Assembly: GCF_021728295.1 (NCBI RefSeq)
Contig: NZ_JAKJXE010000021.1
Coordinates: forward strand, 1-64,000
Direction: 5' to 3'
Length of the DNA: 64,000 bases
DNA from: Pseudomonas petrae
GTDB lineage: Bacteria > Pseudomonadota > Gammaproteobacteria > Pseudomonadales > Pseudomonadaceae
The notes below the pieces were generated by a model that was not told where the DNA came from, did no database searches, and saw only the letters and a program-made list of their open reading frames with translations. Each line of letters opens with the position of its first letter. Positions within the stretch are counted from its first letter, which is position 1. The position numbers and the translations under genes were made by a program. Shown one piece after another: positions 56,449 through 64,000 of the stretch.

Positions 56449-57801
56449 GTGTTCTCCCAATTCGCCCTGCACGAACGCCTGCTAAAAGCCGTGGCCGAAC
56501 TCAATTTCGTCGAGCCTACGCCTGTGCAAACAGCGGCCATTCCGCTGGCGCTGGAAGGACACGATCTACGGGTGACGGCGCAGACCGGCAGTGGCAAGAC
56601 TGCCGCGTTCGTATTACCGATGCTCAATCGCCTGATGGGCCCGGCCAAGGTTCGCGTCGACATCCGCGCCGTGATCCTGCTGCCGACCCGCGAGCTGGCC
56701 CAGCAGACGCTCAAGGAAGTGGAGCGTTTCTCCCAGTTCACGTTCATCAAGGCCGGCCTGATCACCGGCGGCGAAGACTTCAAGGTCCAGGCCGCGATGC
56801 TGCGCAAGGTGCCGGACATCCTGATCGGTACGCCGGGCCGTCTGCTCGAGCAACTCAACGCAGGCAACCTCGACCTCAAGCACGTTGAACTGCTGGTCCT
56901 CGACGAAGCAGACCGCATGCTCGACATGGGTTTTGCCGAAGACGTCGAGCGTTTGGCTGGCGAGTGCGCCAATCGTCAGCAGACCATGCTGTTCTCGGCC
57001 ACCACCGGTGGTTCGGGTCTGCGCGAAATGATCGGCAAAGTCCTGAAAGACCCGCAGCACCTGCAGGTCAACAGTGTCAGCGAACTGGCTCCGGGCACCC
57101 GTCAGCAGATCATCACCGCCGACCACAACGTGCACAAAGAGCAGGTCCTCAACTGGCTGCTGGCCAACGAGACCTACCAGAAAGCAATCATCTTCACCAA
57201 CACGCGCGCCATGGCCGACCGTATTTATGGTCGCCTTGTAGCGCTCGAATACAAGGCATTCGTGCTGCACGGCGATAAGGACCAGAAGGATCGCAAGCTG
57301 GCGATCGATCGTCTGAAGCAGGGCGGCGTGAAGATCCTGGTGGCGACCGATGTCGCGGCCCGTGGTCTGGACGTCGACGGCCTGGACATGGTCATCAACT
57401 TCGATATGCCGCGCACCGGTGATGACTACGTTCACCGCATTGGCCGCACCGGCCGTGCGGGTGGCGAAGGCCTGGCGATCTCGCTGATCACCCACGGTGA
57501 CTGGAACCTGATGTCCAGCATCGAGCGTTACCTGAAGCAGAAGTTCGAGCGCCGCACGATCAAGGAAGTCAAAGGTACCTACACCGGGCCGAAGAAGGTC
57601 AAGGCGTCGGGCAAGGCTGTCGGCGTGAAGAAGAAAAAAACCGATGGCAAAGGTGACAAGAAGGGCGACAAAAAGAAAGCCGTCGCCAAGGGCCCGACCA
57701 AGCGCAAATCGGTAAACCGTCCGAAGGCCGAGCCTTTGGTCAGCCAGGACGGGATGGCGCCGCTGAAAAAGCGCGTCACGCGTCCGCCAGTCGCCGAATA
57801 A
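56449..57801 (+). CDS. DEAD-box ATP-dependent RNA helicase
   Basis: A 450-residue helicase: Q motif FVEPTPVQ, Walker A AQTGSGKT, PTRELAQQ, DEAD in VLDEADRMLDMGF, SAT in LFSATTGG, and HRIGRTGRAG. A Lys-rich tail (about 385-450) probably binds RNA. It is of the SrmB/RhlE type, likely acting in ribosome assembly or RNA turnover. The GTG at 56449 (VFSQFALHERLL, read as Met) is chosen over the TTG at 56425 because gagg lies eight bases upstream and the length fits Pseudomonas relatives. Confidence 0.9.
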   Translation: MFSQFALHERLLKAVAELNFVEPTPVQTAAIPLALEGHDLRVTAQTGSGKTAAFVLPMLNRLMGPAKVRVDIRAVILLPTRELAQQTLKEVERFSQFTFIKAGLITGGEDFKVQAAMLRKVPDILIGTPGRLLEQLNAGNLDLKHVELLVLDEADRMLDMGFAEDVERLAGECANRQQTMLFSATTGGSGLREMIGKVLKDPQHLQVNSVSELAPGTRQQIITADHNVHKEQVLNWLLANETYQKAIIFTNTRAMADRIYGRLVALEYKAFVLHGDKDQKDRKLAIDRLKQGGVKILVATDVAARGLDVDGLDMVINFDMPRTGDDYVHRIGRTGRAGGEGLAISLITHGDWNLMSSIERYLKQKFERRTIKEVKGTYTGPKKVKASGKAVGVKKKKTDGKGDKKGDKKKAVAKGPTKRKSVNRPKAEPLVSQDGMAPLKKRVTRPPVAE

Positions 57802-57926
57802 GCCTCTTCTGCCTCCCGGCCAGCCCGCTGAACGGCTGGCCCTCCGCTGGGTCACAACCACTGAGCATCAAGCCCGCTGACCGGACGTCACGGGTATTGC
57901 CCTGTTGGCCCACTGGAGGTTGAAAC

Positions 57927-58250
57927 ATGTCTAAACGATACGACTGGGACCTGATCGAGCGTCTGTTGCACGACGTACAAAACAGCGTCGCAAATGCCGG
58001 TGCATCCGAAGCGTCTGCCACAGAATTAAAAGCGTTGTTGCACGAACGTGGATTCATTGGCGCTCACACGAGCGGTGCAGGGGGGAATGGCGAAGGCGCT
58101 AGCCTCACCCCACGAGGCGCGAGCTTGCTGGCGTTGATCGACAGCAGCATTCCGGGCAATGACCATCCGCGTCAGGTGCTGGATGAACAGGCCGATGCGC
58201 TGGATCCTGAGACCTTCGATGAGGTGGCCGCCAAGGCGCAAATCGCCTGA
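57927..58250 (+). CDS. Small winged-helix-like protein (DUF2513-like)
   Basis: A 107-residue protein. RYDWDLIERLLHDVQN, TELKALLHERGFIGAH and SLTPRGASLLALID have the layout of DUF2513-type winged-helix proteins. The charged C-terminus is DPETFDEVAAKAQIA. ATG is preceded by ggaggttgaaac, a strong site. DNA binding is possible but unproven. It ends at a strong terminator. Confidence 0.65.
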   Translation: MSKRYDWDLIERLLHDVQNSVANAGASEASATELKALLHERGFIGAHTSGAGGNGEGASLTPRGASLLALIDSSIPGNDHPRQVLDEQADALDPETFDEVAAKAQIA

Positions 58251-58255
58251 TGCTG

Positions 58256-58282
58256 AAAGCGTCCTGATCAGGACGCTTTTTT
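58256..58282 (+). terminator. Terminator overlapping the next gene's end
   Basis: aaagcgtcctgatcaggacgctttttt, a perfect palindrome with a six-T tail on the plus strand. The hairpin includes the stop codon and last codons of the convergent lipoprotein gene. Confidence 0.9.
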
Positions 58283-59140
58283 CATGCTCTTGTAGCAACT
58301 CAAATCAGTGAAGTCCTTGCGCACATCGGCGATCTTCGCCAGCAACTTCTGCCGTTGATCAGCCGTGCTCTGCGCCATCAGATCCGCAATCAGAGAAATC
58401 GCTGCCTGCTCGGTATGGTCATAGGCTGCGCGATATTCAGGCGTCCAGAAGGTCTGACGGTCTTGCAGGAGACTGGCGATTTTCTGATCGAAATCGGCGG
58501 CATTGCGCTGCTTGACTGCGGCCAGCAGCAGTGACTGCCAGTGTGCGCGATTGTCGATCCACAGCCGGTTTTGCTCGCCCAGCGAGGTCGACCACTGCAT
58601 CACGCGGGCCTGCTGCCCGGCATTCAGTTTGCCCATCCACGGCGTCAGACGTTTTTCCATGCGTTGAGCACGCTCAGTAATCTGCTTATCCAGCGGCTGG
58701 TCGACGAACTCATCCTCATGCTTGCGCAGGTCCTTGGCGAACGCGGCTTGCATTTCTCCCACTTGCTGGTCGTCAAGCTGACGCAGCAGCTCGACCGCCG
58801 AGGGCGTGATTTCTTTGGAGAGGGTGGCGATGGCTTGCCGCGCTTCGGCGGTGCGTGCCTTGAGCTGCTCCTGGTTGACCTGGTTGTTTTCAACCATCCC
58901 TTGCAGACGGTCCAGCCAGTCGAGGTAACCGGGAATCTGAGTGGTGCAGTGCCAGCTTAAGTGCTCTTTCAAGCGCTCATCGAGCCAGTCCTTCTGCGAC
59001 GCGTTCATGTCCAGGTAGTCGTTGAGCGACCAGGGAATGATGAAGTCCAGATGCCGATACGTCAGACCAATCTGACTGCACCCCACCAACAGCGTCAGGC
59101 TCAGCCACAGCGAAATAAAGGTCTTCAACACAATGCCCAT
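58268..59140 (-). CDS. DUF6279 family lipoprotein
   Basis: A 290-residue lipoprotein with lipobox LLVGC. The mature protein is helical, beginning SQIGLTYRHLDFIIPWSLNDYLDMNASQKDWLDERL; the YLDMN and WLDERL words are typical of DUF6279. The ATG at 59140 has aaggag five bases upstream, so the longer open frame is rejected. The function is unknown; it probably faces the periplasm from the outer membrane. Confidence 0.85.
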   Translation of the reverse strand: MGIVLKTFISLWLSLTLLVGCSQIGLTYRHLDFIIPWSLNDYLDMNASQKDWLDERLKEHLSWHCTTQIPGYLDWLDRLQGMVENNQVNQEQLKARTAEARQAIATLSKEITPSAVELLRQLDDQQVGEMQAAFAKDLRKHEDEFVDQPLDKQITERAQRMEKRLTPWMGKLNAGQQARVMQWSTSLGEQNRLWIDNRAHWQSLLLAAVKQRNAADFDQKIASLLQDRQTFWTPEYRAAYDHTEQAAISLIADLMAQSTADQRQKLLAKIADVRKDFTDLSCYKSMKKAS

Positions 59141-59203
59141 GACAGCTCCTTGCCGGTTCGTCTCCCCGTTATAGAGCAAGTCAGGTCATGGCGGTTCAAC
59201 CCA

Positions 59204-59947
59204 TCAGAAAAACGAGCGCACGACCTTGAGGGTGACGGTGCCTTCGCACTGCGTGTTGTGGCCGCTGTAGGCGCTGCAATCGGCGCCGGTCAGGCTCGAA
59301 CCGCTGTACATCAGGTTCATGTCCATGCCCAGCAAGGGGCGCGACACGTTGAAGGACCAGTCGCTGTAGGCGTTGACCACGCCGCCGCCGTCGATGATCG
59401 TGGGCGAATCGAGCTGGTGGTTGCCGTACTGCATGCGCAGGTCCAGGCCCAGCGGAATCATGCTGCCCAGGTCGAGAAACAAGGTACTGTCCTGGCGACC
59501 GGCGTCGGTGCTGAAGGCGGTGCCGATGCGGCTGTCGAAAATGCGGAAGCCGGCGTAAAGCTCGTGGCTGTCGAGCTGGTCGGTGTTCGGGTAGCTGTAG
59601 CGGATGACGCCCAGCTCATAACCGAGGGTTTTGTCGAAGGGCTTCTTGAAGCCCATGTAGGAGTCGACTTCCAGCGCGGTGTCGGGGCTCAGCCCTGCGC
59701 TGGGGGACCATTGCCCGAAGTAGAAACCGCTGTCGTGAGTCAGGTCGAGTCCGCCGTGGAACTTGGTATCGGCACCGCTCGGTGTCACCAGGCCCTGGGC
59801 CATGGTGCGGCTGGGCGTGGTGCCGAGCTTCAGGCTGAAGTCGCCCAGTTCCCGCTCGATAACCTGAGCGCTGGCGGCGTGATGCATAAGCGCGGCGCAG
59901 GCGAACACCGCACCGGTCCAACGGGTAAAACAGCGAGCATAAGGCAT
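59204..59947 (-). CDS. TorF-family putative porin
   Basis: A 247-residue exported protein. The signal peptide (MPYARCFTRWTGAVFACAALMHHAASA) precedes a predicted beta-barrel. It shows SRTMAQGLVTPSGADTKFHGGLDLTHDSGFYFGQW and strands ending in Phe-Phe (LKVVRSFF), the pattern of TIGR02001/TorF porins. Two cysteines lie near the C-terminus. The transported solute is unknown. Confidence 0.78.
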   Translation of the reverse strand: MPYARCFTRWTGAVFACAALMHHAASAQVIERELGDFSLKLGTTPSRTMAQGLVTPSGADTKFHGGLDLTHDSGFYFGQWSPSAGLSPDTALEVDSYMGFKKPFDKTLGYELGVIRYSYPNTDQLDSHELYAGFRIFDSRIGTAFSTDAGRQDSTLFLDLGSMIPLGLDLRMQYGNHQLDSPTIIDGGGVVNAYSDWSFNVSRPLLGMDMNLMYSGSSLTGADCSAYSGHNTQCEGTVTLKVVRSFF

Positions 59948-60108
59948 GCTTCACTCCTTTCAGGTTTCAGAGGAGTGGGTCGAAGGTATCTCTCCGGAAG
60001 CCGAATGGCCCGACAAGAACCGCGAGCTAGAGCGTCGCAAGGATACCGCCGATTGGCGATATCTCACGACCATTGGTCGATTCGATGCAGATGCGCCGAC
60101 CTTTGCGA

Positions 60109-60594
60109 TCAGTTCGCGGCGGAAATCAGCTGATTGACGACGATCAACGCTTGGGGAAAAGAAGGATAACCGCTGGTGGCGACATCGAGTTTTTCATACT
60201 TGGCACGGTAGGTGCGGGCCTTGTCCTGATCGTCCATGCCGGCCCGTTGCGCCTGCAGGGCAATGGCCAGCGGGTAGTTGCGATCGGCGGAATCATCGAG
60301 CTTGGCATCAACCCTCTTCGGGCTGGCGTTCTGACGCAAGAGCAGAATGGCCTGGTAAAACTCGGCTTCGCCGGTTGTGTCTTCGCGTACTGCCCGCTCG
60401 AGCAGCGCACTGGCGAGTTCGTCGTTTTCGGCGCGGCGTTCGTTGATCAGCAGCTTGGCCTGGAGCATGTCGTTTTGATACAGCAGATAGTCGGCACGAC
60501 AGGTGCTGCCTGCGAGAGAGGTGTCACAACCGTGGGTCGCACAGCCGGTTAGCCCGAGGCTAAGCAGGGCGCCGATGATCATCCGTTTGTTCAT
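60109..60594 (-). CDS. Small lipoprotein with helical repeat-like body
   Basis: A 161-residue lipoprotein with lipobox LTGC, followed by ATHGCDTSLAGSTCRADYLLYQNDMLQAKLLI. Two more cysteines may pair. The rest is helical (LASALLERAVREDTTGEAEFYQAILLL), like a Sel1/TPR-type fragment. I do not recognise the family firmly. ATG has a modest upstream site. Confidence 0.72.
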   Translation of the reverse strand: MNKRMIIGALLSLGLTGCATHGCDTSLAGSTCRADYLLYQNDMLQAKLLINERRAENDELASALLERAVREDTTGEAEFYQAILLLRQNASPKRVDAKLDDSADRNYPLAIALQAQRAGMDDQDKARTYRAKYEKLDVATSGYPSFPQALIVVNQLISAAN

Positions 60595-60779
60595 ATCGGT
60601 TTCCGCAGAGACTTCAGCAGTTCAGGGGATCGTCCGTTCTATCCCATGACCCATACGCAGCGCTGTCAATGAGCAGTCATGTGACGAGAGTAAAGCAGAG
60701 CTTTGTGAAGCGGGGAGCGATAGACCTGGCGCCTTGTGATCAAAGCGCCTGGATGTCGACCGCGGAGGCGGGAGAAAAT

Positions 60780-60959
60780 TTACTTTTTGCCGAGGGAGAT
60801 CTGTTTGGATGGGCCGAAGGTCTGGCCGCTGACACCTTTGGCGATCTGTTGGATCTCGCCACCGGATTTCAGGAAAGCTGCAATTTGTGCGTTGATCGAA
60901 TCGCTGGTCTCAACGGCAGGAGCTGGCTTGGATTTCGAATTGGATGCTTTTACACGCAT
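60780..60959 (-). CDS. 59-residue hypothetical protein
   Basis: A short ORF with clear coding character. It is basic at the start (MRVKASNSKSKPAPAVE), has a helical core (SINAQIAAFLKSGGEIQQIAKGV) and ends SGQTFGPSKQISLGKK. It has no signal or membrane helix. Codons are G/C-ending in the core. The ribosome site is weak (aggtcaatagcagcc). The predicted product is compact and positively charged, suggesting RNA or ribosome contact. No family name can be given. Confidence 0.65.
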   Translation of the reverse strand: MRVKASNSKSKPAPAVETSDSINAQIAAFLKSGGEIQQIAKGVSGQTFGPSKQISLGKK

Positions 60960-61330
60960 GGCTGCTATTGACCTATATAAATTTAATACGGCCGGCCATC
61001 CTATCGGAATTGGCCGGAAATTGCTTGGGTATTATCGGATGAGGGGAGGGTTGGCGGTCGTGAGGAACAGCGGAAACATTTTCCGAAAATAGCGGCTAAA
61101 TGACTGTTTTAATTGCGATGTTCAATCTGGCGCTCTGTCAAATCCGGTCAGCGTTCAAGGCTGCGGCCAGGCTCGACGACCTGACGAATGGCTTGAGCCC
61201 GGCACAGCCTGCGCTGTGTCGTTCATCGATGCGTGGTTTTCCAGCGCGCCGAAGCCGGCGCCACATGCCAATCCGGAATGCCCGCCCGAATTCGGGTAGA
61301 ATGCCGCCCACGTAACGAGGGTATCTGGAC
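60960..61330. other. Divergent intergenic region before cvfB
   Basis: About 370 bases without a supported gene. It includes an AT-rich promoter area for the small gene at 60780 and a possible -10 element tagaat at 61297-61302 about 29 bases before cvfB. Confidence 0.4.
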
Positions 61331-62167
61331 ATGGCTTTAGTCGGGCGCTACAACAGTTTGCAAGTGGTTAAACACACTAACTTCGGTTTATATCTGGATG
61401 GGGCGCAAGACGGCGAAATCTTGCTGCCCAATCGATATATCCCCAAGGATATTCCCAGCGAAGATGAGGACTGGCTCAACGTCTTTATCTATCTGGACAG
61501 CGATGACAAGTTAATCGCCACCACCGAGAAACCCAAGGTCCAGGTCGGTGAATTTGCCAGCCTCAAAGTGCTTGAAGTCAACAGCATTGGCATCTTTCTG
61601 GATTGGGGTCTGCCCAAGGATCTGCTGCTGCCGTACTCGGAAGAAAAGCAACCGCTGAAGGCCGGTGACTACTGCGTGGTGCATGTCTACCTCGACAAGC
61701 ACACGCGCCGCATCACCGCGACCACGCGTCTGGACCGTTATCTGGACAAGGTGCCGGCCAACTATACAGTCGGGCAGGAAGTCGACTTGCTGGTGGCCGA
61801 AGAAACCGCGATGGGTTTCAAGGCGATCATCAACAACAAGCACTGGGGCCTGATTCACAAGAACGAGGTGTTCAAGTTCCTGCGTTCGGGCAAACAGGAA
61901 AAAGGATTCATCAAGGAAGTGCGCAGCGACGGCAACATCAGCCTGAGCCTGCAGCCGGTCGGCGAACAGCTTGCCAGCAGCCTCAACGCGCAGATCCTCG
62001 GCAAGTTGCGTGACAACAACGGCGTACTGCCCGTGAGCGACAAGAGCGATCCGCAGGTCATCAGCAACCTGTTCGGCGTCAGCAAAGGCAACTTCAAGAA
62101 AGCGATCGGCGCACTGTACAAACAGGGCCAGATCGTCATTCACGCCGACCGTATCGAACTGGTCTGA
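61331..62167 (+). CDS. cvfB: S1-like RNA-binding protein CvfB
   Basis: A 278-residue protein with three S1-like beta-barrel repeats: LVGRYNSLQVVKHTNFGLYLDG, VGEFASLKVLEVNSIGIFLDWG and VGQEVDLLVAEETAMGFKAIIN. A C-terminal winged helix follows (VSKGNFKKAIGALYKQGQI). This is the architecture of CvfB/YitL, an RNA-binding factor tied to virulence in Staphylococcus; its role in Pseudomonas is less clear. The ATG follows gaggg. Confidence 0.88.
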   Translation: MALVGRYNSLQVVKHTNFGLYLDGAQDGEILLPNRYIPKDIPSEDEDWLNVFIYLDSDDKLIATTEKPKVQVGEFASLKVLEVNSIGIFLDWGLPKDLLLPYSEEKQPLKAGDYCVVHVYLDKHTRRITATTRLDRYLDKVPANYTVGQEVDLLVAEETAMGFKAIINNKHWGLIHKNEVFKFLRSGKQEKGFIKEVRSDGNISLSLQPVGEQLASSLNAQILGKLRDNNGVLPVSDKSDPQVISNLFGVSKGNFKKAIGALYKQGQIVIHADRIELV

Positions 62168-62176
62168 CGTGACACT

Positions 62177-62213
62177 CGACCGCAGCGCCGGGTAACTCGC
62201 GCTGCGGTCGTTT
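62177..62213. terminator. Hairpin between convergent genes
   Basis: cgaccgcagcg / cgctgcggtcg, an 11-bp perfect stem with a 12-base loop followed by ttt. It probably ends cvfB. The short T-tract lowers certainty. Confidence 0.6.
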
Positions 62214-62229
62214 GATCAGTCTTGTCAGA

Positions 62230-62610
62230 TTACTGCTGTACGAAACTGGCGAAGCTCAGGTTGGCGCCATTCGGGCGCATGTCCTTCAAGTACGAATCCT
62301 TGTCAGCCGAGAGCTCCAGGCTCACGGTGGACTTGCGCTTGCCTTCGTTGCGAACCACCACCGCGTCTTTCTGATCGCGCAGGAACTTGGTTGTCACCTT
62401 CAGGTGAATCAACTCATCCGTGCTCGGCGTGTGCAGAAGCAGATGCAGCCACTCGTACTGACCCACCGCCAGACGGCTCATGGGCAAATCAAACCACCAG
62501 ATATTGCGCTTGGGGTCGAGTACGGCAAAGTGGGTGTTATTGGTGCCGAGCACGGCGCCGCCGAGCTGTTCATTACGGCGCGCAATGGCCTGCTGCTTAT
62601 CGAGTTTCAT
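62230..62610 (-). CDS. Conserved hypothetical protein
   Basis: A 126-residue soluble protein. VLGTNNTHFAVLDPKRNIWWFDLPMSRL and QYEWLHLLLHTPSTDELIHLKVTTKFLR suggest an alternating beta-sheet fold. Trp-rich WWFDLP is notable. It has no signal or known catalytic motif. It is convergent with cvfB. The family is not recognised beyond being typical of pseudomonads. Confidence 0.68.
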   Translation of the reverse strand: MKLDKQQAIARRNEQLGGAVLGTNNTHFAVLDPKRNIWWFDLPMSRLAVGQYEWLHLLLHTPSTDELIHLKVTTKFLRDQKDAVVVRNEGKRKSTVSLELSADKDSYLKDMRPNGANLSFASFVQQ

Positions 62611-62729
62611 AACATTCCTGGATCACGGTCTCGTCAACCTGGCCCGGCGCCCACGAGCGCCGCCGGTTCGGTCGCGCATTCTCCGGGGTTCTCGGGGAAA
62701 CATAAAGGCAAAATTCGCGGGCTCCGATA

Positions 62730-62892
62730 GGACGTGGAACGTCCCGGGCTGCATTCCCACACGGAGCGTGGGAACGATCAAATGTCAGCGACTGAACAGG
62801 CTTCTTCCCGGCTAAAGCCGGTCCCACTAAAAGCAACGCGTGCAGTCAGTGGGACCGGCGGCGCCCCTGTAGGACCGGCTTCAGCCGGGAAG
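62730..62892. repeat. Dispersed repeat plus REP pair
   Basis: The copy of the cattcccac-acggagcg repeat (62730-62781) is followed by a cccggctaaagccgg / ccggcttcagccggg REP set (62803-62892). The rest of the 62611-63071 gap shows no gene. A weak gaacct-N17-tcagt element before csbD is only loosely AlgU-like. Confidence 0.8.
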
Positions 62893-63071
62893 CCCTTGGT
62901 CTGACTTCTGCTTGCTCTTCAAATGGCTCGCAATCCCTCAGACGCATGAAAAATCCAAGCTCACGACGCTCAATCAATCCAATCGCGAATTAATTGAACC
63001 TCTGATTCACCGCCCCGGTCAGTTCTAGTGTCGAGTGAATGACATCCTATTCTCACCCTGGAGTGAACCCT

Positions 63072-63263
63072 ATGAGCAGCACTGGCGATAAAGTCAAAGG
63101 CATGGCTAACGAAGCAGTAGGCAACGTCAAGCAGGGCGTCGGCAAAGCGACCGACAACGACAAACTGCGTGCTGAAGGTAAAGCCCAAGAAATCAAAGGC
63201 GAGGCCCAACAAACCGTTGGCGAAGCTAAAGACGCCGTGAAAAAAGGCGTCGACAAGGTCTGA
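63072..63263 (+). CDS. CsbD-family stress protein
   Basis: A 63-residue, highly charged, probably amphipathic protein. It has GDKVKGMANEAVGNVKQGVGKATDNDKLRAEGKAQE, the CsbD signature (KGxxxExxGxxKxxxGxxT). It is induced by general stress in other bacteria; its molecular role is unknown. ATG at 63072 has ggagtg upstream, and the family start supports it. It is followed by a hairpin. Confidence 0.92.
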   Translation: MSSTGDKVKGMANEAVGNVKQGVGKATDNDKLRAEGKAQEIKGEAQQTVGEAKDAVKKGVDKV

Positions 63264-63315
63264 ACCCCTTGCGCCCGGAGCCACCGTGCTCCAGGCGGCC
63301 AGATTTGCGACACCG

Positions 63316-63341
63316 TAACGGCCATCCTCTGATGGCCGTTA
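63316..63341 (+). terminator. Hairpin after csbD
   Basis: taacggccatc / gatggccgtta with a four-base loop, then a weak T-rich tail (tcattt). Confidence 0.65.
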
Positions 63342-63531
63342 TCATTTGCGTCCCCGACCGCCTGAAACACATCAAATGTAGCCAACACCCCGGGCACCCT
63401 GTAAAAAGCCAGCCCGTTCGGGCAACTGACGGAATTTCAACGCGATTGCCCGCTCGTATGCATACCGCTTGTAGATACGCTTGAATCAATAATCGTGCTT
63501 CGGCTACATCTGTGTCGCGAAAGGAGACGCC

Positions 63532-64000
63532 ATGATATTCCCGGACTTGCGCCAGCTCAGCATCAAGACAGTGTTGGTCAGAACGGTCAAAGAGTTTGTC
63601 GATGACGAGATGTCGACTTACGCCTCCGCTCTGGCCTACCAGATGCTGTTCTCGCTGTTCCCGTTCCTGCTTTTCCTGATTGCCCTGATCGGCTTCCTGC
63701 ACCTGCCGGACTTTTTCAGCTGGCTGCGACTGCAGTCCGAGCTGGTGCTGCCGCCGCAGGCCCTCGATCAGGTAAACCCGGTCATCGACCAGTTGCAACA
63801 GTCCAAGGGCGGTTTGCTGTCCATCGGTATCGTCATCGCGCTGTGGACCGCTTCGGCGGGCGTGCGGCTGATGATGAGCGCCATGAACGCCGCGTATGAC
63901 GTGGTCGAAGCTCGCCCGGCCTGGAAACGCATCCCGTTGTCGGTGTTCTACACCATCGGCATCGCCGGCATGCTGCTCACGGTCGCCGCGCTGATGGTCA
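63532..64000 (+). CDS. YihY/BrkB-family inner-membrane protein, cut by window end
   Basis: The first 156 codons are present. The protein begins MIFPDLRQLSIKTVLVRTVKEF, then DEMSTYASALAYQMLFSLFPFLLFLIAL, with the AxALAYxxLFSLFP pattern of the YihY/virulence factor BrkB family (formerly called RNase BN). At least three membrane helices are visible. ATG has an ideal aaaggag five bases upstream. Function unsettled. Confidence 0.9.
   Translation, partial: MIFPDLRQLSIKTVLVRTVKEFVDDEMSTYASALAYQMLFSLFPFLLFLIALIGFLHLPDFFSWLRLQSELVLPPQALDQVNPVIDQLQQSKGGLLSIGIVIALWTASAGVRLMMSAMNAAYDVVEARPAWKRIPLSVFYTIGIAGMLLTVAALMV

Noticed and set aside
62985..63071. AlgU (sigma-22) promoter before csbD
   Set aside because: gaacct-N17-tcagt matches the consensus only loosely at the -10, so it is mentioned but not called.

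Overview
The window is a chromosomal segment of a Pseudomonas species, most likely of the fluorescens/syringae lineage. The evidence is high G+C with GTG/TTG starts, the complete braC-braD-braE-braF-braG operon, and a fadD2-fadD1-hrpA-phaJ1-rapA block ordered as around PA3297-PA3308 of P. aeruginosa. Intergenic regions are crowded with REP palindromes of several Pseudomonas families. Species cannot be assigned from the sequence alone. No rRNA, tRNA, CRISPR, prophage or intact transposase was seen.

Layout. 0.2-13 kb: small envelope proteins, DinG helicase, an exported glycoside hydrolase, a serine hydrolase, an OmpA-type lipoprotein, PdxH, SlyB and a convergent FAD oxidoreductase. 13-15 kb: an atypical SDR divergent from a LysR regulator. 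15-20.5 kb: the bra branched-chain amino acid ABC operon. 20.6-26 kb: DUF2288, a YkgJ cysteine-cluster protein, an MFS transporter and RapA. 26-27.1 kb: two small conserved proteins and a strong PhrS small-RNA candidate with an ANR box, an internal 38-codon ORF and a UUCG terminator. 27.4-33 kb: a fatty-acid module (phaJ1, lipase-like hydrolase, fadD2, fadD1), with a PsrA-type box in the divergent promoter. 33.6-45 kb: HrpA, a FabH-like condensing enzyme, a porin, a FemAB-like acyltransferase, an ABC exporter and PpiA. 45-50.7 kb: a 112-bp tandem REP array, a LysR regulator, an EamA transporter and a P450/monooxygenase pair with a divergent ArsR-type regulator; the monooxygenase gene carries a nonsense codon.

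The most notable region is 50.7-56.3 kb. An AT-rich segment of about 3.7 kb lies between two diverged 547-bp direct copies of the 3' part of a YbdG-like mechanosensitive channel gene. It carries a compact four-gene ABC-three-component (ABC-3C) conflict system: a 60-residue membrane protein, an ABC-3C C-terminal-domain protein, a middle component and a Rad50-like zinc-hook ATPase. The first two proteins share a short glycine-rich SGRDxAGG motif. ABC-3C systems have been predicted computationally as biological-conflict systems; this arrangement with a separate tiny membrane protein deserves testing as phage defence.

56.4-64 kb: a DEAD-box helicase, DUF6279 and other lipoproteins, a TorF-type porin, a 59-residue conserved-looking ORF, CvfB-like S1 protein, CsbD, and the start of a YihY/BrkB membrane protein cut by the window edge.

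A second unusual theme is a repeat of about 280 bp (15.0 and 33.0 kb, tail of a third at position 1). It can fold into a three-way junction followed by a hairpin, and sits next to REP pairs in the same relative order in both full copies.
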